Assembly (NCBI GenBank): GCA_009937555.1
Contig: JAACFD010000128.1
Coordinates: forward strand, 1 to 6,158
Direction: 5' to 3'
Length of the DNA: 6,158 bases
DNA from: Chlamydiales bacterium
GTDB taxonomy: Bacteria; Chlamydiota; Chlamydiia; Chlamydiales; JAACFD01
Part shown: piece by piece, positions 1 through 6,158 of the stretch
Layout of the letters: every line of letters starts with the position of its first letter
How positions within the stretch are numbered: the first letter of the stretch is position 1
Made by a program: the position numbers and the translations under genes
Notes under the pieces: model-generated
The model's database searches: none
Told to the model about the DNA's origin: nothing
Seen by the model: only the letters and a program-made list of their open reading frames with translations

Positions 1-1008
1 GACTTTAAATTAAAAGACTATACCTACAAAACGGGCAAGTCTTTTCAAGACAACTTTACCCTGAAAGCCCTTAAGCTATTCCAAGAAGCCCCTCAGATAA
101 TTGCTGTCCCCCTCAGCCCAACCGAAAAAAACATAAAAGCTCTTGAGAAGCTAAGAAATAGGACTTTAGTTGTAGTGCACAAGCACAGCTGTAAGCATTT
201 TTACCTTGATTACATCAAGCATAAAACAAACGATAAGATTAAGATAGTCACCCTACCTATTCTCAAGAAAAAAAACTTTAATATAAAAGAGATGAAAGGT
301 TTAAATTTACCAATAGACCCTTCCGTACCTGAAGCGTCAGCCTTTTTTTCTAGACTAGTTTATCAATACCAAGTTCCAGTGAAAGGGATTGTCCATTTAG
401 GAGCTTATTTTGCTACAGAGGCGAGCTACTACAATAGAATGGGAGCAACCTCTACTTTATTTGTAGAGGCCAATCCTGAATTAATGCCGCAGATAGAGAA
501 AAATATTGCTCCTTATCCAGGAATGCAAGCTATTAACTGCGCTGTTGCAGATAAGGATGGCTCAATTAATTTGCAAGTTACAAATAATAAACAAAGTAGC
601 TCAATTTTAGACTTAAAAGAACATCTTGAGCAATACCCTACAGTACAAAAAATTAAAGAAGTTACCGTTCCCTTAAAGAAGTTAGACACTATTTTTGCTG
701 ATAAAAAACTGGACTTTGAAGCATACAATCTTCTTAATATGGATATACAAGGAGCAGAATTACTAGCTTTAAAAGGAGCTAGAGAGCTTCTAAAGCATAT
801 TGATGCAATATATACAGAAGTTAATACAAAAGAACTCTATAAAGGATGTGCCCGCTTAAATGAAATAGATGATTTTTTATCTTCTTGTGGCTTTGTTCGA
901 GTGGAAGAAAGTATAAACTACTCAAGAGGTTGGGGTGATGCCTTTTACGTGAAACAGTCACACCTAGAACAACACTCTAAAATACCTTTGCCCTATAACT
1001 ACGATTAA
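1..1008 (+). CDS. FkbM-family SAM-dependent methyltransferase (partial, 5' end outside window)
   Basis: The frame is open from base 1 to the TAA at 1006-1008, giving 335 visible residues with no start needed inside the window. Visible residues about 125-310 look like an FkbM (Methyltransf_21) domain: a motif I-like strand and loop GIVHLGAYFATEASYY (H132, G134), an acidic residue after strand 2 in FVEANPE (E156), and the family's typical segment NMDIQGAELLALKGA (D248). Members of this family use S-adenosylmethionine for O-methylation, often of sugars or natural products; the substrate here is unknown. About 110 residues before the domain have a protein-like alternating alpha/beta character (for example APQIIAVPLSPTEKN and RTLVVVHKH), but I do not recognise them. 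Internal starts exist: GTG at 175, with a weak AGGA 11 nt upstream, and ATG at 292, which would still give a nearly complete 238-aa methyltransferase. I prefer the longer reading because 58 stop-free codons precede the GTG. The stop overlaps that of the convergent gene. Confidence 0.8.
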   Translation, partial: DFKLKDYTYKTGKSFQDNFTLKALKLFQEAPQIIAVPLSPTEKNIKALEKLRNRTLVVVHKHSCKHFYLDYIKHKTNDKIKIVTLPILKKKNFNIKEMKGLNLPIDPSVPEASAFFSRLVYQYQVPVKGIVHLGAYFATEASYYNRMGATSTLFVEANPELMPQIEKNIAPYPGMQAINCAVADKDGSINLQVTNNKQSSSILDLKEHLEQYPTVQKIKEVTVPLKKLDTIFADKKLDFEAYNLLNMDIQGAELLALKGARELLKHIDAIYTEVNTKELYKGCARLNEIDDFLSSCGFVRVEESINYSRGWGDAFYVKQSHLEQHSKIPLPYNYD

Positions 1009-2654
1009 CTTTTACCTACTTTTTTAAAGCCTTCTTTTTTTATTTTACTAAACACTAAAACTTCAATATTTTTCAGTCCCCTTGCAGCATGAATTGCGCA
1101 ACGGTGAAAACCATCTAAGATCTCTAGGTTCTTCCCATCTTCTAAAAACACTATGGGTATGTCCTTCTTTCCATTGGGGGCTATATAGCTTTCTTGATAC
1201 TTCTTAACTAACCTTTCAAAAGCTTCAGGTGAGTGGTCTGCAGCTGCCCCGAAACGATGATAATACTCCACATAAGCTTCTTTCTTTCCTTTTGCAAATT
1301 CAAAATGAGGTGTATGTTCAATTGCTCTCTTTTGAATAATACTCCTACCATTTTTCCTATCAACAATAACACGCGCTAACAACTTTCTTACAGGAACTCT
1401 AGAGACTTTATAGTAGGGGTAACTAAAACTCCAAAAAGGAAGGTTGAGATTTTCAATTACTGGACAACTACGTTTACGAATCTTAAGAAAACTCTTAACC
1501 CTTGCTAACTGCTTATAGTTATTAATCTGAGTTAAAATATCTCTTTCAGAGCGCTCTCCTGCCTTATCCTTATCGTTAAGTTGAGATTTTAATAGCTCAG
1601 ACAAGTTAGAAAGTTTACTCCCCTCAGTTTTATTCCAAAACTCCCTCAGTTGCAGAACATACACAAATCGCTGCTGGTTTTTCAAATACCATTTCATTTT
1701 TGCATGCTTACCTGAGCTAGCATCTTTCTCATAAAGAGCTTTAAAAAGTTTAGAGAAACTAGGGATACTGATTTTTTGTATACGCTCTATTTGAATGTTT
1801 TCAAACTCACGAACCCTTTTGAGAATCTCATTTTTATAAGGTTCTGCAAATGGGTAAAGAAGAAGCATTCTTTCTGAACGTAAATTTGCTGGCGCTTTTT
1901 TAAGTATTTTATCGAAAGCTTTACTACTTAAGTTAAGGTTAGTGGCCTCTTTAAGCTTAGAGTAAAAATCAACTGACCTTAAAGCTCTAACAGCCGCTAA
2001 GTCTTGAAGACTTTCTTTCCTCTCAAAACCTCTTCTAGAGGATCTCACAAAACGCACTATTAGCTCATCTTCTTTGTTTAGAGAGGCATAATCTACACCA
2101 TTTCTCTCTACTTGTTCTCTTTTACCTAGAGCTTTCTCTAAAAAAGCTGCTTTAAAAGAACTAGATGATCTATCTAGATAATTTAGAGGAAGTAAATTGA
2201 TGCTTAAGTTTTTTTGCTTTTCCCTAGGTAAATACAATGAAAAGTTTAACTCTTCTCTACCTCTACACTTAAGTTTGCAACCTTTGGCTTGATAAGGCTT
2301 GAAAAATTCTTGAAGCTCTTTTTTAAGAGCTCTTGTATCTTCACACAGAATATTTAGCTCTGAACCTTTCAAATATTCAGGAAAATGGCTTTCAGGAGCT
2401 ACTAGAGCATATTTAACCCCTGAATTTTCTAAAAAATGAATCAGATAAGGAAGCTTAAAGACGGTTGAAAATACTCCCTTCTGTGGTTTTGCTGGTAAAA
2501 GAGAGAAACCTTCAACCCCTAGAGTTTTAACTCCAAGTGTGCTTACTCTCTTTTGTTTAAAAGAAGTTGATTCAGCTAAGTCATTTTTTTCATCTAGACC
2601 CTCTTGCATGAGGTTTTGACTTAAACTTGCACTGATAGGCTGAAGAAGTTCCAT
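1005..2654 (-). CDS. Hypothetical 549-aa protein, nucleotidyltransferase-like N-terminus and ParB/sulfiredoxin-like C-terminus
   Basis: The gene is intact, with ATG at 2654-2652 and TAA at 1007-1005. An in-frame TAA at 2675-2673 makes this the first possible ATG. Shine-Dalgarno support is weak (GAG 9 nt upstream). Residues 1-60 are polar and contain a small repeat (TLGVKTLGVEGF). Residues about 65-225 resemble nucleotidyltransferase-fold proteins of glycan clusters: a helix, then VKYALVAPESHFPEYLKGSELNILCED. The expected GSD-x-D acidic pair reads E99 and N101, so catalysis is doubtful. The middle (about 230-400) is Lys/Arg/Leu-rich and helical, and I do not recognise it. Residues about 415-535 end in IPIVFLEDGKNLEILDGFHR, then CAIHAARGLKNIEVLVF, matching the DG-x-HR-x-A plus G-x-x-x-I-x-V pattern of ParB/sulfiredoxin-fold domains (D514, G515, H517, R518). 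That fold binds or hydrolyses nucleotides; the role here is unknown. No signal peptide or membrane segment is seen. The family assignments rest on motif reading only. Confidence 0.75.
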   Translation of the reverse strand: MELLQPISASLSQNLMQEGLDEKNDLAESTSFKQKRVSTLGVKTLGVEGFSLLPAKPQKGVFSTVFKLPYLIHFLENSGVKYALVAPESHFPEYLKGSELNILCEDTRALKKELQEFFKPYQAKGCKLKCRGREELNFSLYLPREKQKNLSINLLPLNYLDRSSSSFKAAFLEKALGKREQVERNGVDYASLNKEDELIVRFVRSSRRGFERKESLQDLAAVRALRSVDFYSKLKEATNLNLSSKAFDKILKKAPANLRSERMLLLYPFAEPYKNEILKRVREFENIQIERIQKISIPSFSKLFKALYEKDASSGKHAKMKWYLKNQQRFVYVLQLREFWNKTEGSKLSNLSELLKSQLNDKDKAGERSERDILTQINNYKQLARVKSFLKIRKRSCPVIENLNLPFWSFSYPYYKVSRVPVRKLLARVIVDRKNGRSIIQKRAIEHTPHFEFAKGKKEAYVEYYHRFGAAADHSPEAFERLVKKYQESYIAPNGKKDIPIVFLEDGKNLEILDGFHRCAIHAARGLKNIEVLVFSKIKKEGFKKVGKS

Positions 2655-2692
2655 ATTTCTGAGCTCATAGGTTTAGTTTGAAAGGTTGACTA

Positions 2693-2714
2693 AGCAGACT
2701 TTAAACTGACTGCT
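2693..2714. repeat. Imperfect inverted repeat AGCAG-N12-CTGCT
   Basis: AGCAG (2693-2697) and CTGCT (2710-2714) form a short dyad around an AT-rich centre containing TTTAAA. Further matches outside (CT/AG) and inside (C/G) are interrupted by mismatches. It sits at the predicted transcription start and early leader of the minus-strand gene, so it could be an operator half-site pair or a weak leader hairpin. There is no T-run, so it is not a terminator. Confidence 0.25.
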
Positions 2715-2720
2715 AAGAAA

Positions 2721-2749
2721 AGAATAGGTAATAGCAATAATAATGTAAA
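2721..2749 (-). promoter_or_regulatory. Probable sigma70-type promoter for the 549-aa minus-strand gene
   Basis: On the minus strand, TTTACA (2749-2744, 5 of 6 matches to TTGACA) is followed after 17 nt by TATTCT (2726-2721, 4 of 6 matches to TATAAT). The start of transcription would be near 2714, leaving a leader of about 60 nt before the ATG at 2654. In AT-rich DNA such matches arise by chance, so this is weaker than the plus-strand promoter. Confidence 0.4.
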
Positions 2750-2764
2750 TCTTTAAATATCATA

Positions 2765-2772
2765 CTGATCAG
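2765..2772. promoter_or_regulatory. Perfect palindrome CTGATCAG between divergent promoters, possible operator
   Basis: An 8-bp perfect palindrome lies almost midway between the two outward-facing -35 boxes (2749 and 2786). This is a plausible place for a regulator that controls both genes. It is short, there is no second copy, and no regulator gene is visible in the window, so function is only a possibility. Confidence 0.2.
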
Positions 2773-2785
2773 ACCTGTTCTTTTT

Positions 2786-2815
2786 TTGACAAAATTAGAT
2801 TGAAAATGCTAGGAT
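2786..2815 (+). promoter_or_regulatory. Sigma70-type promoter for the dikinase-like gene
   Basis: A perfect -35 box TTGACA (2786-2791) lies 18 nt from a -10 box TAGGAT (2810-2815, 4 of 6 matches to TATAAT). A TG at 2807-2808 gives an extended -10 element (TGCTAGGAT). Transcription would start near 2822, leaving a leader of about 25 nt before the ATG at 2847. The position fits the gene well. It is inferred by eye from consensus only. Confidence 0.6.
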
Positions 2816-2846
2816 TTTTTTTCACCGATAACATAGTGAGCACACA

Positions 2847-5800
2847 ATGATAGATGCATTAACCATTAACTCATTAGATGAGAATTGGATTGAAGATCAT
2901 AATATAAAGAGTAATGAATCAACGCTCATTCAAAGCGCTATTAAAACCCTTAACACTAATCTATCTTTCTCCTCAACAAGTAACAGTGCTTTTTACAACC
3001 CTCTTATAACTCCTGTTTCCCCTAAACCAAGCCTATCTCTGCCTTCACAGTATGGCAACAAAGCTGCAAACTTAATCTGTATCCAAGAGCTACTTGAACC
3101 TTTAGCCTGCTTAGTTCCTAGCTTTTTGCCTTTATCTCATAATGATCTACAAAGACATTTAGATAGCTATGCTCCCAGCTGGAGAAAATTATGGTCTAAT
3201 GCCTATCTAGAGAAAGAAAAGGACTTTTCTAAAAGCGAGTTAAAAAAGCTGCAGACAGTTATTGAAAACTGCTTTTCAAAACATCACTTCTCAAGTCCTG
3301 AACTTACCACATGGCTAGAAAACTTTAATTCTAAAGATAAACTAACAGTTAGAAGTTCTAGTCTAGAAGATAGTAACGATATAGCTAACCCTGGTGGCAA
3401 TATTAGTTGTACAGACGTACCTGCCAATAGGAAAAGTGTTTCTGAAAATATTGGCCGTGTTTTAGCTTCTTATGTAAGTTATAAATCTCTAAAACAACGC
3501 GTCTTATCTGGAGATAACCCTTTAAAACCCATCCAGTTTTCAACTCTCTTACAACACGCAATTAAAGAAAATTCTCCTGCTAAAAAACCTGTTTATACTT
3601 CAGGCGTAGCCTACTCTTCTGAACATGCTATCGCAATAGACGCAAGCTTTGGACATGGAGAAGGAGTGGTTAATGGAACAGTCGCTTGTGATCACTATCT
3701 AGTTTCCCCTTCAGGGCAGATCTTCCCAAAGATTCAAGAGAAAAACTCCAGAGTGTTTTGCAAGAACTCATCGCTTAGCTTTTTAGATAACCCTAGCTCT
3801 TATCGACACAGATCTAGCTTACCTTCAGAAGCTATTAGCTCCATCTCAAAAGCTACTAAGGTAATAGAGACATTTTTCAAGCAAAAGATGGACATCGAAT
3901 TTGTCTATGACTTAGAGAGTAAGCAGTTATATATTGTGCAAGCAAGGCCTGTACCTAAGCCTTTAACAAAAGAACCTGAAGCTTCTAGTGTACGGCATGA
4001 TAAAATCGTTAAATTCACTAAGACTTACCCTTGCTCTATAGGCTCAACTTTAACTTCTGTCTCTTATAATACTCAGCTTCTACACTCTCCAAAAGAGCTA
4101 CTTATTGCAGATACCATCAATGAAGCCTTAAACACATACCTGCAAGAGAGCAGACCAAAATACAAGCTAGTTGTCATAGAAACCCCAGCTCCCGAATTTT
4201 CCCATGAATCGGCCCAGTTTAATCAAATGGGAGTGCATGTCCTTTACCTTAAAGATAGCAGTAAGCTGCAAAATGCTTTAAAGAAAAGTAAGCCATGCCT
4301 TTTGTTCGACCCTCAAAGAGCTTTAGTTGCAGACCTATCCTATCATGCTGAAAAAGACTCCAAACACCTGCATCAAAGTTTATTTAGCCCTAGCTCAGGC
4401 TTTTTAACAAAGGGTCTTATTCACGATGGAAACCATTTTCATATTTCAAACGTGAGCATGCAAAACTACTTCCCCGACAATACTTCTGAGCTTTTCAGCT
4501 TCTCAAAAGAATATACAAAACTAGAGGAAACAGAACTGCAAGAGCTGCTTTCTTCTGCCTATTCTACAGAAACTCTAGAGCACTTTCCCACCAGAAGTCA
4601 CAATGAAATAACCACTAAAATTCAAAATAAATTAAAAAAAGCTTACCATAAAAACATTCTAGGCTTGCACTCTGACTCTTCTGAAACTCAAAAAGCTCAT
4701 CTAAAAAAGATTCTTAGCAGGCTTTCACTAGAGCTAAAAAAAGCTCCTCATCAAAGATTACAAGCCCTTTTCACCTCCTCTCTTCTTATATCACTTGAAA
4801 TAGACAAGCATATCAACATGGAAAAGCCCTTAGCAAAAGATCAGCAGTTATTTTTTCTAAAACTAATAAGCGCTCTAGAAAATTTGATCTTTTCAAGTGA
4901 ATTAAGACCTTGTGATGATTCTTTATTCTCATACCTCCTCTACTTAGAGAAGAAGAAAAAGTATGCTAAAGAATTAAGAGAAGCTACTAGAGAGTACCAA
5001 GTAAAATACCATAAGAAACTTTCTGAAGCTGACAAAACACTTTTCCTAAGACAATTAGATATATCACAACACTTAATCCAAGCTAAAGCCGCTACAAGCT
5101 GGAAACATTTTATATTTGAAGCTCTTTCAAATAAAAGGCACACCAAAGTGCAAAGAATGTTAGAGGACTTAAAAACTAGGGGTCTTTTAGCCTGCTACTT
5201 AAATCAAGTTTTTGCCCAGTCTAGCTCTGTTGTCCACAAACTCTACCCTAATAGTAAAGACCACTCAAAACAAGTTTTTGACTACTTCTATAAACGTTTA
5301 GGGCAACAGCACAAAAGACTACTGAAAGAAGAGCGGCTTTTAAAAATTAAGGAAAAGCAAGCTTGCCTTGAACGCTGGGAACAAAAATTAGAACTTTGGC
5401 AGGACCCTCAATTATTTAACTCTCTATTCAAAGAATTTCAAAAAGACTTCACAAATCAACTTAACTCTCTAAGTTTTAAAACCAAAACAGACCTATTAGC
5501 AAGAAAAAAATTGCTCCAAATTTATATCAAAATGATTGACTTATATGACAAAAGCATTAAGTCATTAAAGATGAGCAGGCAGTACGCTGACACTCCAGAG
5601 TTACTACTAGAACGTTTCAAACTGATGCTCACCCCTTTTCTTTTATTGATGAACAATAGAATTAAAGAAATTCCAGTAAATGCATCTATCTGGAGTAAGT
5701 ACAAACACCGCGGCCAGGTTATCAGCAAAATTACAAAGGCTTTCAACAAACTTTCTAAAGAGAAGGACCCAAAACAACTAAACTCTACGCCAGGTTTTTC

Positions 5801-6158
5801 TGTTGCAGCTGCAAAGTTAGGAAGTGACTATAAGTTTAAATATGCCTTTGAATCTTTCTTGGAAAAAGGACAACTTACCCTGGAGGATATTTTCTCCCTT
5901 ATTCATCAAAATCTATTAAGCTCTGCGGTATACTTTGGCAGGTCTACAGTGATGAGCCGCTCATTACTTCCTGAGCCCCTGCACCCTTTAGTTAGCGCTT
6001 TAAGAGATAATAGAGGAAAACTTAAACTATCTTTACTAAACATTGAACAGGAAGATGAAATCCTAACCATCTCCTACAACTCTCCTCAAAATGAGCACAG
6101 CTTTACTTTAGATATTAACTACAACCTTCTAGATAAATCTGCTACAGTAGAGATAAAG
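2847..6158 (+). CDS. PEP synthase/PPDK-like ATP-grasp and phosphohistidine-domain protein with long unknown C-terminus (partial, 3' end outside window)
   Basis: Reading from ATG 2847 there are 1104 codons with no stop up to the window edge. An in-frame TAA at 2829-2831, a weak SD (GTGAG at 2836-2840, 6 nt spacing) and a promoter just upstream support this start. Residues 1-65 are Ser/Asn/Pro-rich. Residues about 66-370 match the PPDK_N ATP-grasp domain: YGNKAANL at its start, LTVRSSSLED (R169, E174, D175), TSGVAYSS, DASFGHGEGVVNG (265-277), then LYIVQARPVPKP (R367). Residues about 385-500 look like the swivelling phosphohistidine domain, with EFSHESAQFNQMGVHVLYL standing for the usual TSHAAIVARELGIPAVV, which makes H453 the candidate phosphorylated histidine. 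Residues about 500-1050 are Lys/Glu/Leu-rich and helical. I recognise no PEP/pyruvate TIM-barrel motif there. From about 1058 the sequence turns beta-rich. In known relatives ATP phosphorylates the histidine, which passes phosphate to pyruvate or, in rifampicin phosphotransferase, to a drug; the acceptor here is unknown. The catalytic fold call is firmer than the function. Confidence 0.85.
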   Translation, partial: MIDALTINSLDENWIEDHNIKSNESTLIQSAIKTLNTNLSFSSTSNSAFYNPLITPVSPKPSLSLPSQYGNKAANLICIQELLEPLACLVPSFLPLSHNDLQRHLDSYAPSWRKLWSNAYLEKEKDFSKSELKKLQTVIENCFSKHHFSSPELTTWLENFNSKDKLTVRSSSLEDSNDIANPGGNISCTDVPANRKSVSENIGRVLASYVSYKSLKQRVLSGDNPLKPIQFSTLLQHAIKENSPAKKPVYTSGVAYSSEHAIAIDASFGHGEGVVNGTVACDHYLVSPSGQIFPKIQEKNSRVFCKNSSLSFLDNPSSYRHRSSLPSEAISSISKATKVIETFFKQKMDIEFVYDLESKQLYIVQARPVPKPLTKEPEASSVRHDKIVKFTKTYPCSIGSTLTSVSYNTQLLHSPKELLIADTINEALNTYLQESRPKYKLVVIETPAPEFSHESAQFNQMGVHVLYLKDSSKLQNALKKSKPCLLFDPQRALVADLSYHAEKDSKHLHQSLFSPSSGFLTKGLIHDGNHFHISNVSMQNYFPDNTSELFSFSKEYTKLEETELQELLSSAYSTETLEHFPTRSHNEITTKIQNKLKKAYHKNILGLHSDSSETQKAHLKKILSRLSLELKKAPHQRLQALFTSSLLISLEIDKHINMEKPLAKDQQLFFLKLISALENLIFSSELRPCDDSLFSYLLYLEKKKKYAKELREATREYQVKYHKKLSEADKTLFLRQLDISQHLIQAKAATSWKHFIFEALSNKRHTKVQRMLEDLKTRGLLACYLNQVFAQSSSVVHKLYPNSKDHSKQVFDYFYKRLGQQHKRLLKEERLLKIKEKQACLERWEQKLELWQDPQLFNSLFKEFQKDFTNQLNSLSFKTKTDLLARKKLLQIYIKMIDLYDKSIKSLKMSRQYADTPELLLERFKLMLTPFLLLMNNRIKEIPVNASIWSKYKHRGQVISKITKAFNKLSKEKDPKQLNSTPGFSVAAAKLGSDYKFKYAFESFLEKGQLTLEDIFSLIHQNLLSSAVYFGRSTVMSRSLLPEPLHPLVSALRDNRGKLKLSLLNIEQEDEILTISYNSPQNEHSFTLDINYNLLDKSATVEIK

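Noticed and set aside
513..728. Minus-strand open frame of 71 codons
   Set aside because: It lies wholly inside the FkbM methyltransferase domain on the other strand, its translation has no recognisable domain, and the plus-strand frame has clear family motifs here.
1009..1045. T-rich stretch after the plus-strand stop, as a possible terminator
   Set aside because: There are T-runs, but only a 4-bp AAAG/CTTT pairing precedes them, and the bases are explained as Lys codons at the end of the minus-strand gene.
2607..2609. Second in-frame ATG (Met16) as start of the 549-aa protein
   Set aside because: It has no better ribosome-binding site than the first ATG, and the first ATG fits the predicted promoter with a leader of about 60 nt.
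4940..5146. Minus-strand open frame of 68 codons
   Set aside because: It is antisense to the continuous 1104-codon plus frame; its apparent hydrophobic stretches come from reading Lys/Glu-rich codons in reverse.
5522..5749. Minus-strand open frame of 75 codons with a membrane-like N-terminus
   Set aside because: It is antisense to the dikinase-like gene in a Lys-rich helical region; AAA/GAA/AAG codons read in reverse give Phe, Leu and Ile, which mimics a membrane segment.

Overview
This is an AT-rich bacterial window (I estimate about 36% GC) with three long genes. Two of them run off the ends of the window. Coding density is high, codons are A/T-ending (TTA, CTA, AGA, AAA), and CTAG is not depleted. 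This fits a low-GC, possibly host-associated bacterium. An environmental chlamydia or another intracellular Gram-negative is a guess from the style of the proteins; no marker gene settles the lineage.

Layout. From 1 to 1008 (+) is the 3' part of a gene ending in an FkbM-type SAM-dependent methyltransferase domain, with unrecognised protein in front of it. It converges on a minus-strand gene (2654 to 1005) of 549 aa. The two stop codons share a TTAA tetranucleotide, so there is no spacer. The minus-strand protein appears to join a degenerate nucleotidyltransferase-like N-terminal region to a ParB/sulfiredoxin-like C-terminal domain with an LDGFHR motif. A 192-bp divergent intergenic region (2655-2846) holds back-to-back sigma70-type promoters, with an 8-bp palindrome almost exactly between their -35 boxes. 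From 2847 (+) an open frame of 1104 codons runs off the right edge.

The right-hand gene is the most unusual item. It begins like phosphoenolpyruvate synthase or pyruvate phosphate dikinase: an ATP-grasp nucleotide-binding domain, then a swivelling phosphohistidine domain with a candidate catalytic His453. About 600 further residues follow that are Lys/Glu/Leu-rich and mostly helical, with none of the PEP/pyruvate TIM-barrel motifs. This suggests a phosphotransferase-like enzyme that moves phosphate from ATP through histidine to an unknown acceptor.

How the genes work together is uncertain. FkbM methyltransferases often modify sugars of surface polysaccharides or secondary metabolites, and nucleotidyltransferase-like and ParB-like domains occur in similar clusters. 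The minus-strand gene and the dikinase-like gene may share control through the divergent promoter region. No RNA genes, insertion sequences, CRISPR arrays or convincing terminators were seen.
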